From positions 1,289,867 through 1,353,866 of the forward strand of contig JANUWI010000011.1 of NCBI GenBank assembly GCA_025504975.1: a stretch of DNA of 64,000 nucleotides, given 5' to 3'. Numbering within the stretch: position 1 is the stretch's first letter; each line of letters starts with the position of its first letter. Positions 35,596 to 47,393 of this stretch are shown here, one piece after another. Origin of the DNA: Plenodomus lindquistii (Eukaryota > Ascomycota > Dothideomycetes > Pleosporales > Leptosphaeriaceae). A program made the translations under genes and the position numbers. The notes beneath the pieces are model-generated. The model was not told where the DNA came from. It worked only from the letters and a program-made list of their open reading frames with translations, and made no database searches.

Positions 35596-35867
35596 AATGA
35601 TGGGAATTATACCCAATGCCACGCTGCTTCAATGGAGAGCGAGCTGCTCACAGATTCAATCAAGACCACGCTTCAAAATCGCATCTCGCAAAATGGGATT
35701 CAGTGTATCTGTAAAGACTACATTTCGCTCGCTGTCGCAAGTCGGAAATCGCTGCGCTAGAGAACCAAAGGAGATCTAAAGGGCAACCCCCCAAATTCTT
35801 TTCTCCAAATCTCTCCATCTTTCCTACATCCTTTCTTTTTGTCAAACCTTGAAGGATAGGGCTATGC

Positions 35868-37262
35868 TTAACCCTCAAAGGTGAAGCTGGTGCCAAGCTT
35901 GTGGCCGGCCTCGTTGAGCTTCTGGGTATCGAAGGAGCCGCCAATGCCAAAGGTCAGTCCGCTGTTGACCTTGGTGTTGTAGGCGAGGGATGCGATGCCG
36001 AGGTTGTTGATCTTTGCCTATCAAAACAGTCAGCACATGTCGACCCTCATCAATGCTTCTCACAGTGGATGGACGTACCTTGGCGAAAGAAGCAGGGTCA
36101 AGCTTGTACTTGGCAGCAACCTCGAGACCAACGTTGTTGCCAGACTTTGAGTCCCAGACGGCGCGAGCACCGGCCTCAACAGCGGGGTTGACGCGCTGGT
36201 AGTAAGAGGCAGAGAAGACGCTGAGCGAGTTGGTGGCGGTGACGGCCGCGTTGTAAAGAGGAGTGGTGTATCCGACGGCAGCGGAGTACTTTGTGATGGC
36301 AGCCTTCTGCACATCGTAGCCGACCTCACCACCGACGACGAAGCCCTCGTGGCTGACAACGGCATCAGCAATGGTGCCAATGGCGCCAGCAGCCGAGTAG
36401 TCGACGAAAGCGCGGCCGTGGAAGTTGGGCTGCTTGAAGTGGAAGTTGACCTTCTGGCCCTTGTTACCGGCAGCAGGGTTGAAGTTGGAGAGGACCTCAG
36501 CCTTCAAGCCGCTGGCGAAGGTGTCGTTGAGCTCGACCTTGGTGGCAAGGAGGTTGGCAGTGTTCCACGACTGGGTGATGCTGATGCCTGTGCGTCGCGT
36601 CGTCAGATACTTGATTCCGAATCCAGCAATTGGAGAGCCAGGAGGCCGTGAAACGTGGTAATAGTAAGAGGAGAAACAAGGCGTGAAAAGCAATGGTATG
36701 CTGAGAGAAGTAGATTGAATGGTTATTGAATGTGAATGGGGGAGTTGGATGTGAGCGGGTGTTGGTTTTGATTGTGAACGAGAAGAGGTTGGATGTGAAC
36801 GAGAGGGTGCTGAATGTGCTATCGTACCGTTGGAGATGGCCTTCTTGCCCTCGAGCTGATGTTCACGCGCATTAGTGTTTGGCCATGCGGGTGTCGAGCT
36901 GGCAGAGCGCGTACCGAAGAAGAGACGGGGCCATCGTGGGCAGAGATGCCCTTGGCAGTGAAGTTGACACCGTTGGGGGCCTTCAGCTTGACCTCGAGGG
37001 CCGCTGTGCGTGTGTCAGCGGGGCGGTCTTGCTGGGGCTCAATTGGCGTGTCCAACCTGCGGCGGTGTGGTAAAAGTCCTTGTTGATGAGCTATGAGGGG
37101 CCGTGGTCAGCAGTAGTCCCGACAAAGGTCCAGCGCGGGTGCGCCGAAGGTGGGGAGAAGGGGGGGGCCCAAACATACATCATTGCTGGCCTTTGCAATG
37201 TCGCTGAAGGCAGGCGGTGGGAACCTGGGGACGACCTTCTCAACCTTGACGTACTCAGTCAT
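35868..37262 (-). CDS. Mitochondrial outer-membrane porin, VDAC (297 aa)
   Basis: Six exons join in phase: 37262-37179, 37090-37057, 37003-36915, 36855-36828, 36587-36079 and 36017-35868. The two tiny exons (34 and 28 nt) and the 240-bp fourth intron are notable. The protein begins MTEYVKVEKVVPRFPP, then FSDIAKASNDLINKDFY, the N-terminal helix of fungal porins, and continues as beta strands (LEVKLKAPNGVNF, NVGLEVAAKYKLD, GLTFGIGGSFDTQKL) to KLGTSFTFEG. It is the voltage-dependent anion channel that passes metabolites across the mitochondrial outer membrane. Length is close to the usual ~283 residues. Confidence 0.95.
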
Positions 37263-38157
37263 GGTGGCGATGTGTATGGGGGAATAATGTGGGTGTGAAT
37301 TGGGAGGGTATGGGTGAAGGTAACGGTGGTGGTGGTGGTATTAAGCAAAGTTCTGCGCCGCGGGAAAACACAGCAACGATTGAGGGAAGGCCAATCGGCG
37401 CTAAGGGAGGATCCCGGCTGGCTTTTGTCCACATAACCGACAACGTGCGTCCTGCATCATTCACCCTAGCAGCCCTGCACCCTGTCCTTGCGTCTTTCAC
37501 CCAACTGACGGTCCCTGGTTGCTTGGAGGCTTATTTGTCCATGGTTTCAGTCCGTCTGTCATGGGAAAATTCGTCTTGACCATTGGACCATTGGACCATT
37601 CTGGACCCTGTCAAGGCACTCATCGTTGATGTACCACACATCATCTCTACAGTCTTGCTTCATAGTACTACACAATAAATCGCCGTGGTGGATGGCGCGA
37701 GCCTGCAAGCCTTGACTGTACAGGTGTTTGTTGTCCCTCTGGTTGAGACAACACTCACACCATGCCAGCTGTCATGGCATGAGTTGTCAAAGACGGCAAT
37801 TCCAGATGCAGTCTTCAGACCCACAACAAGCCTTGGTCTGATTCTCGAAAATTCAAAAGACATGCATGGTGTACCTAGGCTCGGTGATGCCATTTTGCTT
37901 GTGCCTCATTGCAAAGAGAGAGAGAGAGGACTTGTCAGCCTTGCCCACGGCGGCCGGTGTCGGGGGGCGTGCAGCGTGAGATCGCCCCCACTAAATTTAT
38001 TCAAACCACTGCAGTGACTCTGACGTTATTTCTCGTCCTCTAGCGTCGCGCACGCGTCTGGCCTTTCTCGCCCTCGTCTTCTCTCCAATTGTGCCTGACT
38101 ATTCTGCATTGATTGACATAATACCTGTGAAAAAGACGAACCACCGCCACCACCACC
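37263..38157. promoter_or_regulatory. Divergent intergenic region between porin and chorismate synthase genes
   Basis: 895 bp with no coding frame of note. It must carry both promoters. C/T-rich tracts occur close to the chorismate synthase start (38030-38100). Confidence 0.45.
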
Positions 38158-39500
38158 ATGTCTACATTCGGCACCCATTACAGAGTGACGACGTACTTTA
38201 GCACCGCCACCACCCACGAGCATGCCTGCACTGACACGATGATTCTAGCTATGGCGAGTCGCATTGCCTCAGCGTGGGCGCCATCATCGACGGCTGCCCG
38301 CCGGGCATGGCACTCAGCGAAGCCGACATCCAGCCCCAGATGACGCGCCGCCGACCAGGCCAGTCTGCCATCACCACGCCGCGCAACGAAAAGGACCGCG
38401 TCGAGATCCAGTCGGGCACAGAGTTTGGCATCACCCTGGGCACGCCCATTGGAGTGCGCGTCATGAACGAGAACCAGCGCAAGCAGGACTATGGCAACCA
38501 GACCATGGACAAGTACCCGCGCCCCAGCCACGCCGACTGGACCTACCTCGAGAAGTACGGCGTCAAGGCGAGTTCGGGCGGCGGGCGCAGTAGCGCGCGC
38601 GAGACGATTGGTGTGTGGCCTGGCGACATGGCAGCAGCATGCGACTGAAATTGACCGCACACAGGACGCGTGGCTGCCGGCGCAATCGCAGAAAAGTACC
38701 TCCGCGAGGCCTACGGCGTCGAAATCGTCGCCTTCACAAACTCGATTGGCAACGAGTTCCTCTTCCCCCCCACGCCCGAACACCCGACCGCCTCGACAAA
38801 CCCAGAATACCTGAAGCTCATCGACTCAATCACCCGCGAGAGAGTGGACGAGTTCCTGCCCGTCCGATGCCCCAACGAAGACGTGACGCGGCGCATGGAA
38901 GACTTGGTCGCAAAGTACCGGGACGCCCAGGACAGCATCGGAGGCACAGTCACATGCGTCATAAGAAACTGTCCCACCGGCCTGGGGGAGCCGTGCTTCG
39001 ACAAGCTCGAGGCCAAGTTGGCCCACGCCATGCTTTCCATCCCCGCGACCAAGGGCTTCGAGATTGGCTCGGGCTTTGGCGGTGCGCAGCTGCCCGGCTC
39101 CATCCACAACGATGCCTTCATCAAGGCCCCCGCCATCCCCGCAGGAGAGAATCCTTCGTCCAACGTCCCGCGCCCGCGCCTTACGACCAAGACGAACAAC
39201 TCGGGTGGAATCCAGGGCGGCATCACAAACGGCGCGCCGATATACTTCAACGTTGCATTCAAGCCTGCGGCTACGATTGGCCAGGCACAGTCAACCGTGA
39301 CCTATGATCAGGAGGATGGTGTGCTCGAGGCCAAAGGAAGACATGACCCGTGTGTTGTTCCACGCGCTGTGCCAATCGTGGAGACGATGGCTGCACTGGT
39401 CATCATAGACGCGGTGCTCGCACAGCAGGCAAGGCAAGGAGCGCGGAGTTTGCTGCCTCCTCTCAAGGGGGTAAACCCTGTCAATGGTGTGGTGCACTAG
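38158..39500 (+). CDS. ARO2: Chorismate synthase (410 aa)
   Basis: Exons 38158-38192, 38249-38610 and 38665-39500 (introns 56 and 54 bp) give a full-length chorismate synthase, the last shikimate-pathway enzyme. It converts 5-enolpyruvylshikimate-3-phosphate to chorismate with reduced FMN. Signature motifs are MSTFGTHYRVTTYGESHC at the N-terminus (joined across intron 1), RNEKDRVEIQSG, the phosphate/FMN-binding SSGGGRSSARETIGR (joined across intron 2), and NSGGIQGGITNG. It ends GVNPVNGVVH. Fungal enzymes are usually bifunctional, with an internal flavin reductase activity, and are cytosolic. Confidence 0.97.
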
Positions 39501-40962
39501 GATACACATCTGCTGCGGTAATACGGTCTGATATAGACATGAAATATGATGCACGTGAAACCGTCTTGGCTCAATTGGGCTGCTTGTTACTCTAGCACTG
39601 AATCGAGGAATGGATATCTGATGTCTACTCGGTACGTCATAGCATCGCTTGATTTCGGCGAGCCTCTTATTGGTATTTGCCTTCGTGAAGACGTGCTGGC
39701 TATGTAAGTCTTACCAAAGTAGTCGATGCGCGTACCTGGCGTACGTCGTCCTGTCATTTGGAGTACATGTACTCGAGTATGACCGGACACCTCTGCCGTA
39801 GCCGTTGTGATTGGTGCTGCCGTGCTTGCCAGCTCCACCGGCAATGCACGCGAGAATCGAGATCCAAGTTTTGGGTCGCGCATCTTGCTCGCCTATGCAA
39901 CGGGGAGACATCCGAACGGCTGACCAAGCCGCCTGAGGTTGAAACTTGACAGATGTTGCGGTTACGTTATACCGTATACGATTCGGCCGGCCTCACCGAT
40001 GCCGTTTTGTGCCATGCTCGTGGAGCCTACCCGCTAGGAAGCCAATGCCACCACGTTCGTGGTACACCTACCAACGGCTCAACGATTGTCCTATCGGCCC
40101 TTCTCGACTACACCACATCAAGGTCGCTTGAGGCCTGGTCAACATCCTCCAGGTCACATCTGCCGATTCTTAGGGGAGGCCGGCGGACCACCAGCACCTC
40201 CGTGCCCTGAAACATGAAGTCGTCGAGACCCAGGTCCAGCCAGCCTCACCTCTGCGTTGGGCATAATGTCCAGGTGATCGTCTCGGTTCGTCCGTCCGAC
40301 TGCGAAGACGCTAGCCGAACAACGTCATAGAGGCGTGAACGGTGAGGGTGGTAATGTAGACAGGACTGAATGGTCCGCTAGTTATCCCACTCCCGGCAGC
40401 ATTCCGAGCAAATGGCGAAAGAGACAGCGCCGCAAGTGTCCTTCCGGTCATGCGACCGTGCTGCAGGGCAAAAAGTGGACTGCCCAGGTGCATCTCTACT
40501 CTACTCCTTCGTGCCAGAACCTGCATCATGGCAGTCTGTGTTTTCGATACGACTTACCCATGTAGGGCTAAATCGCAATGTTTTGTTTCCTATTCGACAG
40601 CGCTTCGCCCCTCAGGCCTCTGCAGCCCTCTCCACACCCAAGTGTCAGCACCCCCATAGGCACCCTTCTAGATCATTTTCCCCCTTCAGTCCAATAGCAA
40701 AACCTGGCTGCTGCCGAACGCGACCCTCTCGTCGCCACTTCGCCCTTGCCGGTCTGCATTTCGGCCTGCCCCGGTCCAGTCAACACGTTGTAACCTGCGA
40801 AGATCAACGGGTCCGTAACCGAGTCCGATTCTGCGTGCCGCTCCTTTGGAAGGGTGGCTAAACCTGCAAGGCTCTTCTTCTATCCTTCTTGGAACATGTC
40901 AAGACCCTAGACCTCCCCGGAGCTTGCATCTGCTATCCTTCCTACTCACCTGACATCAAGTC
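39501..40962. other. 1.5 kb intergenic region, no supported gene
   Basis: No reading frame with domain character. It probably includes the 3' UTR of chorismate synthase and the promoter and leader of the transcription factor gene. Confidence 0.4.
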
Positions 40963-43864
40963 ATGGCCCGCGGCGCAGCAGGAACCTCGTCCAGGGACAA
41001 TCCAGAGTCCACGCTGCCCAAGGGAGACACAGCTAACAAGCGACGCTGTGTACCATCCGCCTGCGTCCCCTGTCGCAAGCGCAAGTCCAAGGTAAGTTGC
41101 CCTCAAATTGCTCAGCTCATCGGTGAAAGAGAACAGGGTCTCTGCATCCGCGGACCCAGCATATAGCAATCTCTGGGGCTGCCCCATCCCGGCCTGACTG
41201 AACCGGCCGGCTGCTGACACCTCGACTCCAGTGTGACGGTGGCACGCCTGTATGCGCAACGTGCACTGCCGTCTACAAGACTCCATGTCACTACGATGCT
41301 GAGGCTGAGAACCGCCGATCCAAGAAGGGCGTGTCCACCAATACCGCAACAGGCACGAAACGCGAAGCGTACGATGGCGTTGCCTCCTCTTCTCATTCTC
41401 AAAACGCGTTCAACGCAGAGTTCATCATCGACTCCCTACGCAAGCTCCCAGAAGAACACGTCTACGACTTTGTCCAGCACATCCGCAAAGATCCCAAGGC
41501 GGACATAGCTACCCTTGCGGGAACATGGCACAAGACTGTCACGCTCAACACGCGCGCGTCTGCGGAGCTGCCCAGCTTGGAGTCTGAGCTGAGCATGCTG
41601 CTTGGAAAACCAGCAGTCACTCTTACAGGCGAGAGCCGTCATTTTGGCCATTCAGCTGGTCTTGGGCTGGTGCCCGAAGACGAGAACTACCTTGGCGGGC
41701 GACTGCGTTCAAATTGTGCTTTACCCGAGCGACGAGGAGCAACATGGACCAACGTGACCAACGACCTCGACTTTGTAAACGAGTTGTTCAAACTGTACTT
41801 CACGTGGAGCCACCCCTTCTTCGTTCTCTTCAGCCGCGAGTGCTTCTACAGGGACTTCGAGTCGGGACGCAATAAATACTGTTCGCCATTATTGGTCAAC
41901 GCGATTTGCGCTTACGCATGTCACTTGACGGACAACCCAGCAGGACGGACGGAGCCGAACAACTTTCGCACCGCCGGTGACCACTTCTTCAATGAAGCGA
42001 GACGACTGCTTTACGAGGACGACGAGACACCAAGCCTTACGACCACTCAGGCATTGTGTATTATGGCCATGCGCGAGCCGAGTACCGGGAGAGAGAGCAC
42101 TGGTTTCCGCTACATGGGGAGGTGCATACGTATGTGTGTCGAACTTGGCCTGCATCTGCACAATAATGCCAGTCCTGCATTGAACCTGACAGCCAGCGAA
42201 ATCGAAGTGAGAAAAGTGACATTCTGGGGCTGCTTTACCGTGGACACGTACGTTGAACAATTCTACTAGCTACAAGTAACTTACTCAACAGAACAGCGTG
42301 TCTTCTGTTTGCGTTGGACGCATAGCACAACTCCCACGAGCCGCAATCACATTGGAGAAACCTCTACTGGAAGAGGCGACGAGCCTTTCAGAACCATCGA
42401 TGGGAGCAGCACGAATGCCCCAGCGCGGCATCACGACCTCCATGTTTCTACAGGAGCTTGCATCGCTATCAGAGCTGGTCAATGACAATAACTACTTGTA
42501 CTTTGCCCCGCAACGACGCCTTACAGGCACACAGGCACAGAATTGTTACGAGAAATACCAGGCATGGTACAAGCAATTGCCAGCTGCACTAAGTCTAGAC
42601 GGTAAAGGTGGACAGCCTGAACCCCACATCTTAGTGCTGCAGTGAGTCAAGCACGACATGGTTCGGGGTACATTGATTAACTTGTAAAACCAGCATGCTG
42701 TACTTTACGGTCATAGTGCATTTATTTCGACCGTTGCTCAAAGTCGACCTCATTCATTCCGACATCCGACCCCGCGATATCTGCATCGAAGCAGCCAATA
42801 CCGTATCGAAGATTGTCAACATCTACCGCACTTATTACGACTTCCGCGTCGCCCATCTCGTCATACCTCATGTCCTTTTAACTGTCTGCACAGTACACCT
42901 GTTGTACTCTAAAGACAACGAGCTTTCGAGACGGAATCTTGTTGATGGTCTGAGGGGTTTGGAGGATATACATATGTGCCACTACTTTGGAGCTCGTAGC
43001 TTTCGCATCATACACGCCTTGTCGCAAACCTGGGACCTGCCATTCCCCCAAGAACATCTCAGCTCGAAGCTACTCTTACGGCGACCTTCAGAAAATCAAG
43101 GCATAAACAACCTCCCTACAGACCCTCTCTTAGTACCCCCAAACACCGTGTCAGCCATTGAAAGCCATATCAGCTCGAATATGCCCCACTCCCCCAGCGG
43201 GCATCCAAGTCGGCGAGAATCCCTCTCCATGTTCAGCCAACAGAACCGCCTTTCGCTCGCCACGCATTCTGTGCCTTCCCGCTCTAGCAGCGTAGTCTCG
43301 AACGTCCGGCTCCAGTCCCCTATCGTGAATGTAAACCACAGCACAAGCATGCAAGGATACAATCCTAGCATCACGCTTACCTCATACCCCTACTCGCAAC
43401 CCATGTCGACGTCCTCCGTCACCAACGCCTCGGTGTCCGGTTCAGCAAACACAAGCACAAGCGTGCCATCGCCAGTCAGCGCATCCGGGTCTGACCCCAT
43501 GTTCTGGTCCCCTTTGCCCGGTATTCAGGGCCCCATCGTACCGCGCAGTAACTACCAGCAAATCGGTCCCATGGGATTGGAGTCTGTGCTGCAAACTGAT
43601 ATGGGGGATCGGTTGCACCGCGATGGATTCAAGATGAATGCGGATTGGCGGTCAAGCCATGTGAATGGGTTTAATACTGGAGCGGAAGGGAGCGTGTATG
43701 GTGCGACGAATGGAGGTCAGGGAAATGGGTTTGTGCCGAGGGGGTCTGCGTATGGGCAGCCTGCTGAGGGCGTGGCGTATGCGCAGGGTAATCAAGACGA
43801 TGGGAATGAATTCGTGCCTGGGTGGTGGCAGGGCGCTAGTGGAGGGAGCGGAAGCATGAGCTGA
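40963..43864 (+). CDS. Zn(II)2Cys6 transcription factor with fungal-specific TF domain (886 aa)
   Basis: Exons 40963-41091, 41232-42247, 42297-42641 and 42694-43864 join in phase. The binuclear cluster is split by the first intron: ACVPCRKRKSK then CDGGTPVCATC, giving the full CX2CX6CX5CX2C-type arrangement. The middle homology domain has the usual FFVLFSRECFYRDFESG, RYMGRCIRMCVELGLH and FWGCF, continuing after intron 2 with VCVGRIAQLPRAAITLEKP. A Ser/Thr/Asn/Gly-rich C-terminal tail of ~250 residues is probably the activation region. Proteins with this cluster and domain order are often labelled NirA-like by automatic annotation; I do not claim that target. Nuclear DNA binding to CGG-type sites is expected. 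Confidence 0.88.
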
Positions 43865-44410
43865 TGATTTGGAAGCTGTAGGCAGGGCTGGGGCCTTCAC
43901 TTTGTGGGTGAGTGGTGGGGTAGCATGTTTTTCATGATGGCTACACGTTTGGGATTTGGAGCAGCGGTCGATAAGCTCTAGGGCTCCGCTCTTTGTTTGT
44001 TTTCCTTATTGAACGGCCGCAAAACGTACACATACCCATATTGTTGTTATTTTTTCGTCTGTTTTTACTGCGTTGGCTCAGGCGGATACGGGGGAAGAAA
44101 CGAAGCTCTGTAGTGGAGGGACACCGACTGGAGTCGGTAATGGAATTCGTGTCCATTACAAGGCTGACTGACTGGTATGGATGGTGTTGCTTGTCGTTAC
44201 TAGACGACCCGAGCTTTCGAAAACTAGATCGTTGGCTTCAAGGCTCACGTCATCTTAGACTCTAGATACACCGAATGGCATATGATCGAAAAGTCAATTT
44301 TCAATCGCCTGATTTCTCTCCTGCTGTCCACAACGACAGCAGGAACCTCCTGGAGAGCTTGCCTACCCTTGCTACCTAACCCTCGATCTATCTCCACCCC
44401 TCCCCTTTCT
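43865..44410. other. 546-bp convergent intergenic region
   Basis: Lies between the ends of two convergent genes, so it holds two 3' UTRs. No gene seen. Confidence 0.5.
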
Positions 44411-45833
44411 TCAATCAAGGTGCAACTCCCCCTCCCTCTCCGCATACGGATAATACTTCTGCGTCTCCGTCCAAAGCGTTTCCTCATCCATCTGACTAGC
44501 ATCCAACCCCGCAACCACATCTTTATCCTCAGCCAACACCTCAAACCCCGGCACACAATCAATCAACGCATACAACACATAACTCCCCGCAAAACTCCAC
44601 GTAAACCCAATCACCGCCTCCACGATCTGAATACCCAACTGCCGCGTATTCCCATCAAACACCACACCGCCAGAAATCTCCGTCACACCATCATACCCCG
44701 CGACCTCAGCACGCGCAAACATCCCCGTGGCAATGGTCGCCAGAACCCCACCAAGACAATGCGTCGCAAACGTATCCCCATGATCCACCCACCGCCACCT
44801 CTGCGCAAATTTCGAGAACTTAATCCGCAGCATTTGTCTGCAAAACAGGGCGCCCGCAACGCCAAAGCAGAACGCAGTACCTAGGTCGATGAACCCCGCA
44901 CTCGGCGTAATCATAATAAGTCCCGAAATAGCGCCCATGAAGCACGAGTCCAGACTCCAGCGGTACGTCTCAAAATACGTATACAACATCCATGTCATTG
45001 CGCCCGTTGCAGCGCACAGATTCGTAACGCAAATTGCCATGACCGATTTAAAGTTGAATGCTAACGTTGTGCCTGCGTCGAAGGCGAGCCAGGAGCCCCA
45101 GATGCCGATTAGAGCGAGGAGTTGGCAGAGGGAGTTTACAGGGCGGTGGATCACGAGGTGCGATGGTGTGCGGGTGGGGGATCTGCGGGAGCGGAATAAA
45201 GGGTAGGAGAGGTAGATGCTTAGGGCTGTGGCGGTCGCGCCCGAGTTGATGTGCACGGGGGTGCCGCCGGCGAAGTCGAGGACGCCGAGGTCCATGAGAA
45301 AACCGCCGCCCCAGACCATGTGGGCGAGGGGATCGTAGATGAATGTTGACCAGAGGAAGATAAAGGGGATGAGTGGGAGGAGACGACCTCGCTCACAGGC
45401 TCCGCCTACGGCGATGGCGCAGACGGTGGCTTGGAAGATAAGTTGGAAGAAACTAAAGAGTACGGCTGGGATGGTGCCGACGGGCTCGGCGAGAACGTTG
45501 CGGTGAAAGGCGTATTTGAAGTCACCAAAGAATGCTCCCCCTTTGCCGTAGGCTAAGGTATAGCCGACGATGAACCATTGGATCGAACAGACGATCACGG
45601 CGAGAATGGCGGGGATGATGGCTGCGAGGGAATTGGAGCGCGTGGTGTAGCCAGAATATGCGATACCTACTGCAGGGATGATGCTCCAGCCTTAATTTCG
45701 ATGTAAGTATCAGGTAGAGATGCGTTGATAGTGTTCGGGCATACTTACAGAAGACGCAACATACGAGCACGAAGAGAGTATCAACGCGATCGCATGCCTC
45801 CCAAGCTTTCAGTACGTCTACCGGGAGGCCCAT
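44411..45833 (-). CDS. Ammonium transporter of the Amt/MEP/Rh family (454 aa)
   Basis: Exons 45833-45749 and 45690-44411 (58-bp intron, GTAAGT...TAAG) join in phase. About eleven hydrophobic segments are present with Amt hallmarks: GYTTRSNS (periplasmic vestibule region), the DFAGGTPVHINSGATA motif with the first pore His, and AFDAGTTLAFNF. The second pore-His region reads ATHCLGGVLATI, where Amt proteins usually have VHGVGG; the His is kept but the glycine context differs. The C-terminus LWTETQKYYPYAE is cytosolic. It should import ammonium across the plasma membrane. It is divergent from the neighbouring methyltransferase gene. The unusual second-His context suggests a divergent paralogue. 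Confidence 0.88.
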
Positions 45834-46402
45834 CGTGCCTCAGAATATCTCTTTCTCGTAGTCTACTAGCAAGCAAGAATCCAGCGTGCGAGAAGCTCCG
45901 ATACTAACATCGACTAGTTGTCAACTGTGAAGACGACAGAGCTGAGGTCGAAATGGACAAGGTTTATGACAGCTCAGGTACGGACCAGCCACCTCGGCTA
46001 TACGTTTCCCAGGTGAGGAACTCAGCTCCTCTTTTGTCGATCATGCCTAGAGATGAGGCGCCTACAGCTCATCTGGAGTCGGACAGGATTGGTCAGAAGC
46101 ATGGTGATCTTGCGCGATAAGATAAGGTGGCTTGAAGCTCATCGTCGCGGGGCTGATAGGAGGGTCAGTGGCGGAGCCAATGAATGTTCATGTGCGAGAC
46201 AGTTCTTCGCAAGCCGTTATTCACAACTATGAGTTTCAATGACCATGCTGTGAGGAGGTGAAGGATCGATACTGGTTGCTGCTGTCTACTTGGTCTAGAA
46301 TCACTGGACCCTTGCCCCACCAGTTCGCGCCAAGCACACAACAAAACAAGGCTCGCTGGGATCTTTACACAATTCAACACTCCATTACACTCCAAGTCAT
46401 CC
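45834..46402. promoter_or_regulatory. Divergent intergenic region (ammonium transporter / methyltransferase)
   Basis: 569 bp between divergent starts. I see no ORF worth calling. GATA-type sites (GATAAG near 46118-46128) are present and would fit nitrogen control of the transporter, but this is only suggestive. Confidence 0.35.
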
Positions 46403-47143
46403 ATGTCCGATAGCGAAGAAAACGATGTGTTCGGGGTCAGTCAGGATTTGGTTCCACCAGCGCCCATCAAATCTGCTGGCGTGTCCGAAATAGACTTCGA
46501 TGGCCTCTTATCGCCACCACTCAAGCTGCACGAAGACCTTCGCAATGGCTGCGGGGGTATGCTCTGGCCAGCAGGAATGGTACTTGGCAAGTACATGCTC
46601 CGAAAGCACCAAAGTGACCTTGCGGACAAAGTGATACTGGAGCTCGGTGCTGGCGGGGGTCTCGTGGGACTCGCAGTGGCGATGGGATGCAAGGTCCAAG
46701 GCATGCTCCACATCACCGACCAGGAACCAATGTTCGATCTCATGAAGCGCAATGTCTCACTGAACGGTCTCAATGCACGTGTCATGCCATCGATTTACGA
46801 CTGGGGCACTCCAACACCATCGCACCTACCTGCCCATCCGGATATCATCCTCGCGGCGGAATGCGTGTACTTTGAACCAGCTTTTCCGCTTCTACAGCAG
46901 ACATTGAAGGACTTGATCGGCGAGAACACTGTCTGCTACTTTTGCTTCAAGAGAAGGAGACGCGCGGACTTGACGTTCATGAAGACAGCACGGAAGATGC
47001 TTCATGTGGAAGAGGTGTCTGATGATCCCGACCAGGACATATGGTCAAGAGAAAAGCTTTTCTTGTACGGCTCTTATTGTAATTCTGATACGCCAACTAA
47101 CGAATTTAGGTACAAAATTACAAGGAAACTTGCGGCAACTTGA
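46403..47143 (+). CDS. EFM6/METTL21-type lysine methyltransferase (246 aa, or 231 if spliced)
   Basis: A class I SAM-dependent methyltransferase of the METTL21/EFM6 group. The pre-motif GCGGMLWPAGMVLGKYM is followed by motif I VILELGAGGGLVGLAVA, the acidic ITDQEPMF, and DIILAAECVYFEP, which is this group's D/N-x-x-x-x-D/E catalytic region. Yeast EFM6 methylates a lysine of elongation factor eEF1A; that substrate is inferred by family only. A 45-bp intron (47065-47109, GTACGG, branch CTAAC, TTTAG) is likely: removing it joins KLFL to YKITRKL without changing frame, while retaining it inserts an odd GSYCNSDTPTNEF segment. Confidence 0.82.
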   Translation: MSDSEENDVFGVSQDLVPPAPIKSAGVSEIDFDGLLSPPLKLHEDLRNGCGGMLWPAGMVLGKYMLRKHQSDLADKVILELGAGGGLVGLAVAMGCKVQGMLHITDQEPMFDLMKRNVSLNGLNARVMPSIYDWGTPTPSHLPAHPDIILAAECVYFEPAFPLLQQTLKDLIGENTVCYFCFKRRRRADLTFMKTARKMLHVEEVSDDPDQDIWSREKLFLYGSYCNSDTPTNEFRYKITRKLAAT

Positions 47144-47393
47144 CGGATCTACTATATTCTAAGCGTTCAAGCGAGGCGAATGGTCATGCGTACGAATTCC
47201 ATGCCAGAGAAAATGTATAAACGCCACGGAAAGAGGGATAAAGGTACGAGAAAGTGGCGCAAGGGAGGTGGATATGGATGTGTAGGCCCTGCAAGGGCAG
47301 GGAGCGAAATTCGTGTCAATTTGAGATCAGGAAAATTTTAGGCAATCACCTTAAGGTAGGATAAAAAAAATCCCTCGTTATTTTAATGCCTCC